Shown: in pieces, positions 1-10,277 of the stretch | Layout of the letters: every line of letters starts with the position of its first letter | How positions within the stretch are numbered: the stretch's first letter is position 1 | Assembly (NCBI GenBank): GCA_965221765.1 | Contig: OZ244911.1 | Location: 2,170,001 to 2,234,000, forward strand | Source of the DNA: Bin25 sp965221765 | Lineage (GTDB): Bacteria; Bacteroidota; Bacteroidia; Flavobacteriales; Flavobacteriaceae | DNA: 64,000 bases | Direction: 5' to 3' | Translations under genes and position numbers: made by a program | Notes under the pieces: generated by a model | What the model was told of the DNA's origin: nothing | Databases searched by the model: none | Seen by the model: the letters and a program-made list of their open reading frames with translations, nothing else

Positions 1-480
1 GTCACAGACCGATAAACAACAGTTACCCAATGGGCAGGCCTGCCTGATACGCATACCTTCTTTATAATTCAAATAGCCCGCAACACAACGCTTTTCAACA
101 AGCCCCTACCACTTTTTTGTAATTAACGCATGATGCTCATAGCGAGATTCGCGACATCCGTTTCATATCAGGTCATGCCGATTTGGTTTGTCTCAGCACC
201 TTGAGTTGACTCTGATTCATGCCATCAATTGCCAATGATAGAAGGTGCGATAACTGATGGAATCCCCTCCGGGCGATTTCATGCACCGCTTGGCCCTCTT
301 ACTGAAGGAATGAGATTTTGACGATCTATGATTCTGAAAATCTACTTTTTTCATCTGTTCAATCCTTGCGTTTTAAATTAAAATAGTTCATCAAACTCTA
401 TTTTAGAATGCTACTGTTTTTGGAAAAATTACATGATAATGTAATCAAACAATTAACCTATAGTTTTAAAAAATTAATAA
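1..480. other. Gene-poor region, probable decayed mobile DNA
   Basis: No open frame of useful length is present on either strand. The first 330 bases are clearly richer in G and C than the flanking nusB gene, and short stop-interrupted translations on the minus strand look like eroded transposase, but I cannot assign a family. The last 150 bases are AT-rich and may hold the nusB transcription end. Confidence 0.4.
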
Positions 481-531
481 CTTTTTTTTCTGAACATTAA
501 AACAGTAATACAAAGGGCTGTTTATCATCTA

Positions 532-1434
532 TCATTCAATTGTTTTTAATAACTGATCTAGTATACCGTTGATAAACATAGCACTTTTTTCAGTTGAATA
601 ATCCTTTGCGATTTCTAAATATTCATTTATTGTTACTCTCGGAGGTATGTCTTTAAAATATAGCATTTCAGCAATAGCAACAGTTAAAATTGCTGAATCG
701 ATAGTCACTAAGCGATCTATTGTCCAATTTTTAATAAATCTTTGATATTGATTTTTAATAAAATTTATATTTGACAAGACTTGATTGAAAAGGCTGATGC
801 CAAATTCAATTTCTTTACGGTGTTTGATTGAATGAGGAATAATCGTCTTTGGAACTTTTATAAGATCTGTTTTTCTAATTATTTTGAGCACATAAGAATT
901 AACCAATGGTAAGTCATCAGTAAAAGAAATTGAATAGTCTTCATAGATTTCTTGAAGGGTTATTGATGAAGCAATAATATTCTTAAAAAAGTAAATCAAG
1001 AGTTTTTGGTTCTGATTTTTATTGGGATGACCAATTAATAAAAATTGTTGATACTCTTGAGATTCAAATAAAGTATTAATCAATAACTCAATATAAGAAT
1101 CATGCCCTTTCCAATAATCTTTGATGCTGTTGGGAATTTTTTTTAAATCGGGATGTTGGACTAAAATTCTTAAGCAAGAATTATTCACTAGACGATTATA
1201 TTTTAAGTATAATTCTTGTCCACCAAATACTGATTTTTGAATCGTTTTTATTTTTTCTTCTGTTATTGTATATATTTTTTGAAATAATGCAAGTTCCAAT
1301 AACAATAAGTCCTGAACTTTATCTAGACTTGCTCCTAGTAATTTCTTCGCTTGATATTGATTTGGGGATGAGTTGATTAAGAAAGAATAAAATGATTGAA
1401 CAACTCTAATTCGAATATGTCGACGCGTAATCAT
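532..1434 (-). CDS. nusB: Transcription antitermination factor NusB
   Basis: NusB binds boxA RNA with S10 and suppresses termination during rRNA transcription. The protein is about 300 residues, the long form seen in Bacteroidota, with the conserved NusB fold in the last 130 residues (IDRLVTIDSAILTVAIAEML, then VTINEYLEIAKDYSTEKSAMFINGILD). I place the start at the ATG at 1434 (MITRRHIRIRVVQ), the usual flavobacterial N-terminus; the longer frame opening at 1464 would begin inside the probable promoter. It is divergent from the ABC exporter gene, a common flavobacterial neighbour. The frame is intact. Confidence 0.93.
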   Translation of the reverse strand: MITRRHIRIRVVQSFYSFLINSSPNQYQAKKLLGASLDKVQDLLLLELALFQKIYTITEEKIKTIQKSVFGGQELYLKYNRLVNNSCLRILVQHPDLKKIPNSIKDYWKGHDSYIELLINTLFESQEYQQFLLIGHPNKNQNQKLLIYFFKNIIASSITLQEIYEDYSISFTDDLPLVNSYVLKIIRKTDLIKVPKTIIPHSIKHRKEIEFGISLFNQVLSNINFIKNQYQRFIKNWTIDRLVTIDSAILTVAIAEMLYFKDIPPRVTINEYLEIAKDYSTEKSAMFINGILDQLLKTIE

Positions 1435-1463
1435 CTCAAGAAATAAAGAACCCAAATTCAGCA

Positions 1464-1471
1464 CAAATATA
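1464..1471 (-). promoter_or_regulatory. Bacteroidota -7 box for nusB
   Basis: On the minus strand this reads TATATTTG, an exact match to the TAnnTTTG -7 element, 29 bases upstream of the nusB ATG. No clear -33 TTG at the expected spacing was seen. Confidence 0.5.
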
Positions 1472-1536
1472 AAGTTTCGAGAATGATGGATTTTGTGGTC
1501 AAATTCTATTTAATTTGGAAAGACTTTTTATTTTAA

Positions 1537-3279
1537 TTGAAAGCCCTCAAATACCTCAATAAGTATTTTTATAAGTATCGCAAGATGTTAATTGTTGGGG
1601 TTATTCTCACTGTTATCGCTCGTCTTTTTTCGCTTCAAGTCCCACGAATGATTGGAGATTCAATGACTGAGGTTGAATTATATTTATCTAATTCAAAAGA
1701 AACCACAGATACTATTCAACAAGTTTTATTGATTAATATTTTAATCATTTTAGTGGCAGCTTTACTATCTGGATTATTTACATTCTGGATGAGACAATGC
1801 ATTATTAATGTCTCTCGATATATCGAATTTGATTTAAAAAATGAGGTGTTTTCTCATTATTTAAGACTTACTCAACGGTTTTTTAAAAACAATAGAACGG
1901 GAGACTTAATGAATAGAGTAAGTGAAGATGTCAGCAAGGTCCGAATGTATTTTGGACCGGCATTGATGTACTCTATTAATACCATCACTCTATTCATTGT
2001 GATCATTATTTATATGTTTTCGATTGCTCCTCAACTCAGTGCCTATACCATTATTCCGTTTCCAATTCTATCGATACTGATATACCAGTTATCAAAACGA
2101 ATCAATACCAAAAGCACTAGGGTTCAAGAAATGCTTTCTAAAATGTCGACTTTTACTCAAGAAAGTTTTAATGGGATTAGCGTCATAAAATCTTATAGGA
2201 TACAACAACGAATGGAAAAAAGTTTTGATGTGATGACATATCAAAACTATGAGAAAAGTCTAGATTTGGCCAAAGTACAAGCTTGGTTTTTCCCTCTGAT
2301 GATTTTACTTATTGGTTGTAGTAACCTCATTGTCATATTTATCGGTGGAAGAAAGTATATTGATGGAACTATAGATATTGGAATACTAGCTGAATTTATC
2401 ATCTATGTGAACATGTTGACTTGGCCTGTTGCACTTGTGGGTTGGATTACATCCATTGTTCAACAATCAGAAGCTTCGCAAGAAAGAATCAACCAATTTT
2501 TAAAAGAAGTTCCCGAAATCAAAAATGGAGTAAAAAATTTAATTCTTAAAAAACCTAGTATTAGATTTCAAAATGTAAGTGTTATTTATCCTGAAACTAA
2601 AGTGAAAGCCCTGGATAATATTTTTTTAGATATTCCTTATGGGCAAACCTTAGGGGTTATAGGAAAAATTGGATCAGGTAAAACAACTTTTCTCAATTTA
2701 ATACCAAGATTATATGATCCCAACAGTGGAATTGTTGAATTGAATAATATCGATGTCAAAAAATTAAATCTCACTAATCTAAGAAATCTCATAGGCTATG
2801 TACCACAACAAAGTTTTTTATTTTCAGAAACGATTGAAGACAATTTACGTTTTGGGAAAAATGATGCTTCATTCAAAGAAATGATTAAGGCAACAAAAAA
2901 CGCGAGAGTTCACCACAATATCATCGACTTTAAAGACGGATATAAAACCTTATTGGGAGAACGAGGCGTCACTCTTTCTGGTGGACAAATACAACGGATA
3001 TCCATTGCACGAGCTCTACTAAAAAATCCTAAGATTCTGCTACTTGATGATTCTCTTTCGGCTGTTGATTCTGAAACAGAAAAAATAGTTTTAAGTAATT
3101 TGAAAAGGCTTAGAGAAAATAAAACAACTATTATTGTTTCTCATAGAATAAGCACTGTCCAAGAAGCAGACTCCATCATAGTTTTAAATCAAGGAAAAAT
3201 CTTAGAATCAGGAAATCATCAACAACTTCTTTCTAATAGTCCATACTATCATGAATTATATCTAAAACAAAATAGTTGA
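1537..3279 (+). CDS. ABC transporter, fused permease/ATPase (MsbA-like exporter)
   Basis: This 580-residue half-transporter has six membrane helices in residues 15-320 and a C-terminal ATPase. The Walker A motif is GKIGSGKTT near residue 378, the signature is LSGGQ near 485, and the Walker B is ILLLDDSLSAVD followed by the H-loop histidine in VSHRIS. It should work as a homodimer exporting a lipid or drug; the substrate cannot be told from sequence. The start is TTG at 1537, without an in-frame ATG nearby that keeps the first helix. It is divergent from nusB and followed by a DUF3276 gene, an arrangement common in flavobacteria. Confidence 0.9.
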   Translation: MKALKYLNKYFYKYRKMLIVGVILTVIARLFSLQVPRMIGDSMTEVELYLSNSKETTDTIQQVLLINILIILVAALLSGLFTFWMRQCIINVSRYIEFDLKNEVFSHYLRLTQRFFKNNRTGDLMNRVSEDVSKVRMYFGPALMYSINTITLFIVIIIYMFSIAPQLSAYTIIPFPILSILIYQLSKRINTKSTRVQEMLSKMSTFTQESFNGISVIKSYRIQQRMEKSFDVMTYQNYEKSLDLAKVQAWFFPLMILLIGCSNLIVIFIGGRKYIDGTIDIGILAEFIIYVNMLTWPVALVGWITSIVQQSEASQERINQFLKEVPEIKNGVKNLILKKPSIRFQNVSVIYPETKVKALDNIFLDIPYGQTLGVIGKIGSGKTTFLNLIPRLYDPNSGIVELNNIDVKKLNLTNLRNLIGYVPQQSFLFSETIEDNLRFGKNDASFKEMIKATKNARVHHNIIDFKDGYKTLLGERGVTLSGGQIQRISIARALLKNPKILLLDDSLSAVDSETEKIVLSNLKRLRENKTTIIVSHRISTVQEADSIIVLNQGKILESGNHQQLLSNSPYYHELYLKQNS

Positions 3280-3369
3280 TTGTTGTCTGATATTAATACA
3301 TTTGAACAATATATTTAATTTCATCGATTATAATTGTAACATAAAAAATTGATAACAATCTAACTTAAA

Positions 3370-3759
3370 GTGAAAGAAGATCCAAAACCAACGCATATGA
3401 ATCATACAGATATTTTTTCGCGTGTCTTTAGAGCAGGCAGACGCACCTATTTTTTTGATGTCAAAGAAACTCGAGCAGGAGATTATTATTTAACCATCAC
3501 TGAAAGCAAAAAACATTTTGATCAAGATGATCAACCCTATTACCGAAAACATAAAATTTATCTTTACAAAGAAGATTTTAATGATTTTAATGAAGCTTTA
3601 AATGAAACAATAAAATTTATTATCGACAACAAAGGAGTTGACATTATTTCTAATACAAGTAAAACAGAAAAAAAACAGACCAGAGAAGATCCGATAGAAT
3701 CATCAGATGAAAAATTAGATAAATTAGACGATGAAAACTTTCAGTTTGATGAAAATTAA
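3370..3759 (+). CDS. DUF3276 (PUR-alpha-like) nucleic acid-binding protein
   Basis: The product is a small cytoplasmic protein of 129 residues. The core (IFSRVFRAGRRTYFFDVKET, then DYYLTITESKK and KIYLYKEDFNDF) matches the Bacteroidota DUF3276 family, whose fold resembles PUR domains that bind single-stranded DNA or RNA. The tail after residue 95 is acidic and charged, as often seen in the family. The frame opens with GTG at 3370; an ATG at 3397 (MNHTDIFSRVF) is an equally plausible start. It is probably co-transcribed with the upstream ABC gene. Confidence 0.85.
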   Translation: MKEDPKPTHMNHTDIFSRVFRAGRRTYFFDVKETRAGDYYLTITESKKHFDQDDQPYYRKHKIYLYKEDFNDFNEALNETIKFIIDNKGVDIISNTSKTEKKQTREDPIESSDEKLDKLDDENFQFDEN

Positions 3760-3870
3760 TAGATCTAATCCAATATTCATCACAGTAGTTTTTGATTTAG
3801 TTTCTTTTTTAAAGATATTATTGTAACTTTAACCTAACTTCTTCATTGTAGTAACTATTAAGTCCAGTTA

Positions 3871-4189
3871 CTAATTTTTATACCTTGGAGGAGCTACTTT
3901 AGAATCTAATGAACTATTGGGTTTGATTCTGTAATGTCTCTTCATGGTGGTTATGGGAAGACGTTATTTTTGCAGGGTTGGGGAAATCAATCCTTTTATA
4001 CCAAGCCATCAACAAGCTTGGCGTCCTCTAATTGATGGAGTGATTTCTAGGGACCCACGCTCTCTTTCGAGTTTAATAAATCCTATTAGTTGTCCAAGAG
4101 ATAAGGTTTCGGCGACATAATTGACCGGGGCTAAATCTTCAATTGAAAAATCAAATACAGTATCTTTTAATGTTTCCTGAATATAAACT
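3871..4189 (-). pseudogene. lptG: lptG 3' remnant (LPS export permease), displaced
   Basis: Reading the minus strand from 4189 gives VYIQETLKDTVFDFSIEDL and then LGQLIGFIKLERERGS, the conserved periplasmic-to-membrane junction of LptG/YjgP-YjgQ proteins. The first 33 bases duplicate the 3' end of the lptG 5' part at 8317-8349, and the reading continues it in the correct frame. After about 55 residues the frame meets a TGA; a shifted frame gives WYKRIDFP, resembling the following KR..P motif. The last membrane helices are missing or unrecognisable, so the gene was decaying besides being split. The lower end of the remnant (3871) is approximate. Confidence 0.75.
4157..4189. repeat. 33-bp target duplication in lptG, copy 1
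   Basis: This 33-base stretch abuts the left end of IS1634 copy A. Its reverse complement matches 8317-8349, which abuts the 3' end of copy B, with one mismatch. Long target duplications are known for the IS1634 family. Because the two halves flank different IS copies in opposite orientation, they mark an inversion. Confidence 0.8.
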
Positions 4190-6117
4190 CTTGACTTCGA
4201 CGTTCAACCCATCTCTGAATCGTAACTCTTTCAGATTCAGCCTGATTTTCCACTCTTTTTTCGATTGGTCGTGCCACCACATGACAAGGAATGGATAGCA
4301 CGATATCGAACCTTTCTCATGGATTAGTGAGTCGGCAACATTTCATTCGTATTTTATTGATTCCTAGTATTTTATATCGATGAAATGTCGTATCTTTAGA
4401 GAACATTGATCTCATGAAAGTCGAAACCATCCAAGGAAAAAAATCAGGCCCCTTTCGCATCCGAATCATCTCCGATTACCGAGACATCCATCACCGACCC
4501 CGTAAAAAAATCATCCGTTCTTATGGCACCACTCATGGCCTAGAAGAAACACAAAGACGCCAAGGGTTTGCTGAAATAGAGCTCCAGTATCTTAGGGATC
4601 AAAACAGTCTTTTTCCTAGGCCCCAAGATCCCCTACCACAAAATCTCATTCAGATTCGCCAAAGCATGGCTCGCTATGGTCCAGCGTCTTGTCAAGATTT
4701 GAATCAACTCGAAGAACTCCAACGGATTTCTTTAGGCGTGGAAGAAGTCTTTAGCCAGATCTACAAAGCAATGGGATATCATCGGATCTTAGGTACCCAT
4801 CGAAAAACCTCTCAAGTTGTTTTGGCACAAGCGGTCTACCATCGATTGATGATCCCTGGCCAAAGCAAGCGGGGACATTCATTAGCCTTAGCCGAACAAG
4901 GATCTTCCGAATATACCGTGGAAAAGTTTTACCGCATGATGGATTTTCTCGATCAAGATCGTATTGATGCGATGAAAGCCCTCACGTTTCACTACATCAC
5001 CAAAGAGTTGCTTCAAGAATCAGTGGATGGGTTGTTTTATGATGTGACCACGCTTTATTTTGAAAGTGAAACTTCCGATGAACTCCGAAGCAAAGGATGG
5101 TCTAAAGATGGGAAACACAAGAAAGTGCAAGTGGTGTTAGGGTTACTACAAAATCGAGAAGGGTTGCCTTTAGGATATACCTTATTTAAAGGGAATACGG
5201 CCGATGTGCAAACGCTAGAAACCGCTATGGATGACATCAGAAAAAAACATCCAGTATTTGACCGACAAAGGCTACGACTATGTGGTAGCAGCTCGTTTGC
5301 GATCACTATCGGAGAAAAACACCCAAAAACTTTGGGAATGGATGGCTCAAAAAAAGACATGGACGACTTTGGGGAAAAAGAAAAAATATGATGACCAAAC
5401 ATTCAATGGGAAGCGGTTGATTTTGACCTACTGTCAGCAAAGAGCTAAAAAAGCAGCTCATGACCGGGAACGCTTGATTGAAAAAGCCAAAGAACGTATT
5501 AAAGGGGGGACTTACAAACCTAGTGGTGGTGTGGCCAAATTCATTGCTCTAACAGGAAGTGAACCCGAAATCGATCAAAAAGCCATTGACAAAGACCAAC
5601 ACTATGATGGATTTCATGGCTTATGGACATCGCTTGAAAAGGAAAAAGCGTTGGACATCATCCATCACTATAGTGATTTATGGCGGATCGAACACAGTTT
5701 TCGGGTGATGAAATCCGAATTAAAATTCCGTCCGATGTTTCATTGGAAACCTCGAAGAATTAAGGCTCATTTGGCGATTTGTTATATGGCTTTTGCCTTG
5801 ATGCGGGTCTTACGATATCAAATCAATCAGAAATCAAAACAACCTTATTCGGACGAACAAATCATCACTGCTTTGAGAAAAGTTCAGGTATCCGTGGTGC
5901 GAGACAATCACAGTCAACGACAGTTTTTATTGCCGTCAAGACGCAATAAATTGCAAGAACTTATCTATCAAGTCCTGGAATTGCATCTGCCAAAAACAGC
6001 CAATGCTTTAAGTAAAAAATATAAGACCAAAACGAACTGATTTAGAGAAAAATGACAAAACTGAAAAAACGCCTATTGATAATCAATCAGTTACACACGG
6101 AAAACGTCGAAGTCAAG
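4190..6117 (+). mobile_element. IS1634-family insertion sequence, copy A (1928 bp)
   Basis: The element is bounded by 15-bp perfect terminal inverted repeats, CTTGACTTCGACGTT at the left and its complement at the right end. It contains one transposase gene interrupted by a frameshift. Copy B at 8350-10277 has the same length; I saw two base differences between them, both in the first 90 bases of the left end. A TATCTTTA at 4391-4398, near the Bacteroidota -7 consensus, lies just before the transposase. G+C is higher than in the surrounding genes, suggesting acquisition from outside. Confidence 0.88.
4414..6040 (+). CDS. IS1634-family transposase, split by +1 frameshift at A7
   Basis: The DDE transposase would cut and join element ends. 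The first frame (4414-5391) covers the N-terminal two thirds up to the first catalytic region (SVDGLFYDVTTLYF, then GKHKKVQVVLGLL). The second frame (5231-6040) carries the rest, including WRIEHSFRVMKSELKFRPMF, the YREK-like region with the last catalytic glutamate. The frames meet at seven A residues at 5241-5247; with six As the product would be one protein of about 541 residues. Copy B carries the identical A7. Either the element uses slippage to make full transposase, or the mutation preceded duplication. Confidence 0.8.
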
Positions 6118-6131
6118 ACTCGTTTTTGAGT
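6118..6131. repeat. 14-bp target duplication, copy 1
   Basis: ACTCGTTTTTGAGT abuts the right end of IS1634 copy A. The reverse complement of 10278-10291, outside copy B, reads ACTCGTTTTTGACT: 13 of 14 bases match. In the inferred pre-inversion order these would flank copy B as an ordinary direct target duplication. Confidence 0.65.
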
Positions 6132-6525
6132 GCGTTACAAAATCAACCCTTCTCCGAACACACTAGCCATCAGTTCATGAACCCATGGGGAACAAAGCAT
6201 GATGAGATGTGAAGCACAGGGATAAGAAAAAAAGAGTGAATGGGTGTAAAACCTTGCTCCTAAAGTGCCAATATCCTACTTTTGAGACACCATTAAGTTC
6301 ATGAGAAATCTTTGCAAGTTCGACTAATTAGTGGTCTCCATATTGTTTCCCAATGAACGGCTGCTGATTCGATGATGGATTGATGAATATTTTCTTGATG
6401 AATCAATGCGTCCAATGGATACCTTTGTTTTGGGTTTTGAAACCTTCAATAAAATCGCAACTTTCTATAGTCGATTGTTTGGCTAGGGTATTCATGTTGC
6501 ACTAGATAGTTGAACTTAGGATATC
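6132..6525. other. Gene-free stretch before tgt
   Basis: No supportable gene was found. Stops occur in all frames and composition is mixed, suggesting old mobile DNA. The frame of tgt meets stops at 6511 and 6517, so tgt cannot begin further upstream. Confidence 0.4.
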
Positions 6526-7668
6526 ATTAAAAAAGGAAAAAATATCGATTCGATTATTTATGATGATAATTCATCAGCTCGTGCTTGTAGAATACTTACC
6601 CAACATGGTGTCATTGACACACCAGTTTTTATGCCAGTAGGAACTTTGGGAACGGTGAAAGGACTATCTCAAGAGCAATTGAGCCATCCCATAGGAGCCC
6701 AAATAATTCTTGCTAATACTTACCATTTGTATCTAAGACCTGGAACGGAAATTTTAAAGAAAGCTGGAGGCATCCATCAATTTATTTCATGGTCTAAACC
6801 TATTTTAACGGATTCAGGAGGATATCAAGTCTATTCATTAGCAGATAGAAGAAAAATTGATGAACATGGGGTACAATTTAAATCTCATATCGATGGATCA
6901 ATACATGTTTTTACTCCCGAAAATGCAGTTTCTATTCAACGAAAGATTGGAGCAGACATCATGATGGCTTTTGATGAATGCACTCCCTATCCAATATCAC
7001 ATAAAGAAGCTCAGTTATCGATGGATAGGACACATCGGTGGTTGGATAGAGGGTTAAATAAATTCAATGAGTCTACTCAGTGGTATGGTTATCAGCAGAT
7101 TTTTGTACCGATTGTACAAGGAAGTGTTTATACAGATCTTCGAAAATCATCGGCTGAGTGTATCAGTCAAAAAAAGGCTTCCATCAATGCTATTGGTGGA
7201 TTATCCGTTGGTGAGCCCATCGATTTGATGTATCAAATGACTCAAGAAGTCTGTGGAATTCTCCCCAAAAGCAAACCACGTTATTTAATGGGGGTAGGGA
7301 CTCCTTTAAATATTCTTGAGTGTATTTCTATGGGGGTTGATATGTTTGATTGTGTCATGCCGACTCGTAATGGTCGCAATGGTATGCTGTTTACAATCGA
7401 TGGTATAATCAATATCAAAAACCAAAAGTGGAAATCAGATTTTTCCCACATTGATACCAATGAGTATAGTTTAATTGGTTCCCAGTACACTAAAGCGTAT
7501 TTGAGACACTTGTTTTCAGTGAATGAACTATTGGGAAAACAAATTGCTAGTATTCACAATCTAAGTTTTTATAGTTGGTTAACTAATCAGGCAAGGAAAA
7601 GAATCATTGATGGTAGTTTTGTTGCTTGGAAGAATCGAATCTCCAAAAACTTGGATAAAAGGCTTTGA
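6526..7668 (+). CDS. tgt: Queuine/preQ1 tRNA-ribosyltransferase
   Basis: Tgt exchanges guanine-34 of GUN-anticodon tRNAs for preQ1. The frame contains LTDSGGYQVYSL with the general-acid aspartate, ADIMMAFDECTPY, GGLSVGEP for substrate recognition, RYLMGVGTP, and DMFDCVMPTRNGRNG with the nucleophilic aspartate. The cysteines that bind zinc in the E. coli enzyme are absent from the C-terminal region. The conserved N-terminus (SARACRILTQHGVIDTPVFM) lies upstream of the first ATG at 6631, so translation probably starts at a rare codon such as ATT at 6526; I used that start tentatively. lptG follows directly. The gene sits between the two inverted IS copies. Confidence 0.88.
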   Translation: MKKGKNIDSIIYDDNSSARACRILTQHGVIDTPVFMPVGTLGTVKGLSQEQLSHPIGAQIILANTYHLYLRPGTEILKKAGGIHQFISWSKPILTDSGGYQVYSLADRRKIDEHGVQFKSHIDGSIHVFTPENAVSIQRKIGADIMMAFDECTPYPISHKEAQLSMDRTHRWLDRGLNKFNESTQWYGYQQIFVPIVQGSVYTDLRKSSAECISQKKASINAIGGLSVGEPIDLMYQMTQEVCGILPKSKPRYLMGVGTPLNILECISMGVDMFDCVMPTRNGRNGMLFTIDGIINIKNQKWKSDFSHIDTNEYSLIGSQYTKAYLRHLFSVNELLGKQIASIHNLSFYSWLTNQARKRIIDGSFVAWKNRISKNLDKRL

Positions 7669-7669
7669 A

Positions 7670-8349
7670 TTGAAAATTCTTGACAAGTATATTCTCAAAA
7701 AGTATATTGGAACATTTTTTGTGTTGATTCTTTTATTTATTCCCATTGGAATCATGGTGGACTTGTCTGAAAAGATTGACAAATTCAAAGCCAATAAGGT
7801 CCCTTTTGATGAAACCTTGTGGTATTATATTGATTTTACTTGGTATTTTGCCAATCTTCTCTATCCGATTTTTTTGTTTCTAGCCATTATTTGGTTTACA
7901 TCTAAAATGGCTAATAATACCGAAGTCATTGCCATCTTGAGTTCAGGCGTTTCGTTTGGTAGATTTTTGAGACCATTTTTAATAGGAGCAAGCCTTATCT
8001 GTCTTTTAGCTATTATAGTTTCTCTCTATATTGCTCCGGCTGCTAGCAAGGGATATAATGAATTTCGATATAAATATTTAAGTCGGAATATTGAAAGATT
8101 TACAGAGGACGTCTTTCAACAAATTAACGATCATGAATATGTCTACGTGAGTAATTATGACCCTATTCGTAAAAGTGCAGATAATTTTGTGTTGACCCAT
8201 TTTCAAGGAAATGAGATGAGATTTAAGATAAAAGCGTCTAGTATCCGTTGGCAAAATGAAGATAGTTTATTTCGATTAACTAGATATAACAAAAGAAAAT
8301 TTAATCAACGTGGAGAAGTTTATATTCAAGAAACATTAAAAGATACTGT
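7670..8349 (+). pseudogene. lptG: lptG 5' part, cut off by IS1634 copy B
   Basis: LptG is one of the two inner-membrane permeases that, with LptF and LptB, extract LPS toward the cell surface. The fragment starts with TTG right after the tgt stop (LKILDKYILKKYIGTFFVL) and covers the first three membrane helices and most of the periplasmic beta-jellyroll domain, about 226 residues. At 8350 it runs into the IS and gains only nine foreign residues before a stop at 8378-8380. The continuation lies on the minus strand ending at 4189. A functional permease cannot be made from this locus; a second copy elsewhere is not excluded. Confidence 0.85.
8317..8349. repeat. 33-bp target duplication in lptG, copy 2
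   Basis: This sequence inside lptG abuts IS1634 copy B and is the inverted partner of 4157-4189, with one mismatch. It encodes VYIQETLKDTV, the same residues that open the displaced 3' remnant. Confidence 0.8.
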
Positions 8350-10277
8350 CTTGACTTCGACGTTTTCCGTGTGTAACTGATTGATTATCAATAGGCGTTT
8401 TTTCAGTTTTGTCATTTTTCTCTAAATCAGTTCGTTTTGGTCTTATATTTTTTACTTAAAGCATTGGCTGTTTTTGGCAGATGCAATTCCAGGACTTGAT
8501 AGATAAGTTCTTGCAATTTATTGCGTCTTGACGGCAATAAAAACTGTCGTTGACTGTGATTGTCTCGCACCACGGATACCTGAACTTTTCTCAAAGCAGT
8601 GATGATTTGTTCGTCCGAATAAGGTTGTTTTGATTTCTGATTGATTTGATATCGTAAGACCCGCATCAAGGCAAAAGCCATATAACAAATCGCCAAATGA
8701 GCCTTAATTCTTCGAGGTTTCCAATGAAACATCGGACGGAATTTTAATTCGGATTTCATCACCCGAAAACTGTGTTCGATCCGCCATAAATCACTATAGT
8801 GATGGATGATGTCCAACGCTTTTTCCTTTTCAAGCGATGTCCATAAGCCATGAAATCCATCATAGTGTTGGTCTTTGTCAATGGCTTTTTGATCGATTTC
8901 GGGTTCACTTCCTGTTAGAGCAATGAATTTGGCCACACCACCACTAGGTTTGTAAGTCCCCCCTTTAATACGTTCTTTGGCTTTTTCAATCAAGCGTTCC
9001 CGGTCATGAGCTGCTTTTTTAGCTCTTTGCTGACAGTAGGTCAAAATCAACCGCTTCCCATTGAATGTTTGGTCATCATATTTTTTCTTTTTCCCCAAAG
9101 TCGTCCATGTCTTTTTTTGAGCCATCCATTCCCAAAGTTTTTGGGTGTTTTTCTCCGATAGTGATCGCAAACGAGCTGCTACCACATAGTCGTAGCCTTT
9201 GTCGGTCAAATACTGGATGTTTTTTTCTGATGTCATCCATAGCGGTTTCTAGCGTTTGCACATCGGCCGTATTCCCTTTAAATAAGGTATATCCTAAAGG
9301 CAACCCTTCTCGATTTTGTAGTAACCCTAACACCACTTGCACTTTCTTGTGTTTCCCATCTTTAGACCATCCTTTGCTTCGGAGTTCATCGGAAGTTTCA
9401 CTTTCAAAATAAAGCGTGGTCACATCATAAAACAACCCATCCACTGATTCTTGAAGCAACTCTTTGGTGATGTAGTGAAACGTGAGGGCTTTCATCGCAT
9501 CAATACGATCTTGATCGAGAAAATCCATCATGCGGTAAAACTTTTCCACGGTATATTCGGAAGATCCTTGTTCGGCTAAGGCTAATGAATGTCCCCGCTT
9601 GCTTTGGCCAGGGATCATCAATCGATGGTAGACCGCTTGTGCCAAAACAACTTGAGAGGTTTTTCGATGGGTACCTAAGATCCGATGATATCCCATTGCT
9701 TTGTAGATCTGGCTAAAGACTTCTTCCACGCCTAAAGAAATCCGTTGGAGTTCTTCGAGTTGATTCAAATCTTGACAAGACGCTGGACCATAGCGAGCCA
9801 TGCTTTGGCGAATCTGAATGAGATTTTGTGGTAGGGGATCTTGGGGCCTAGGAAAAAGACTGTTTTGATCCCTAAGATACTGGAGCTCTATTTCAGCAAA
9901 CCCTTGGCGTCTTTGTGTTTCTTCTAGGCCATGAGTGGTGCCATAAGAACGGATGATTTTTTTACGGGGTCGGTGATGGATGTCTCGGTAATCGGAGATG
10001 ATTCGGATGCGAAAGGGGCCTGATTTTTTTCCTTGGATGGTTTCGACTTTCATGAGATCAATGTTCTCTAAAGATACGACATTTCATCGATATAAAATAC
10101 TAGGAATCAATAAAATACGAATGAAATGTTGCCGACTCACTAATCCATGAGAAAGGTTCGATATCGTGCTATCCATTCCTTGTCATGTGGTGGCACGACC
10201 AATCGAAAAAAGAGTGGAAAATCAGGCTGAATCTGAAACAGTTGCGATTCAGAGATGGGTTGAACGTCGAAGTCAAG
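8350..10277 (-). mobile_element. IS1634-family insertion sequence, copy B (1928 bp)
   Basis: This is the inverted, same-length copy of the element at 4190-6117, with the same 15-bp terminal repeats. Its transposase 3' end faces lptG and its 5' end faces the IS5 remnant. The two near-identical copies in opposite orientation form an ideal substrate for homologous inversion of the 2.2-kb segment carrying tgt and the lptG fragment. Confidence 0.88.
8427..10053 (-). CDS. IS1634-family transposase, copy B, same frameshift
   Basis: The deduced proteins are identical to those of copy A: the N-terminal frame runs 10053-9076 and the C-terminal frame 9236-8427. The frames meet at the same homopolymer, read here as seven T on the plus strand at 9220-9226. 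The shared break indicates that it is inherited or functional rather than an independent error in one copy. Confidence 0.8.

Noticed and set aside
5241..5247. Programmed -1 frameshift in the IS1634 transposase
   Set aside because: The downstream frame requires a +1 move (or loss of one A); a -1 slip leads into the third frame.
5055..5402. Open frame of 115 codons antisense to the IS1634 transposase, repeated at 9065-9412
   Set aside because: It is a shadow of the transposase gene; it exists twice only because the IS exists twice and has no protein family features.
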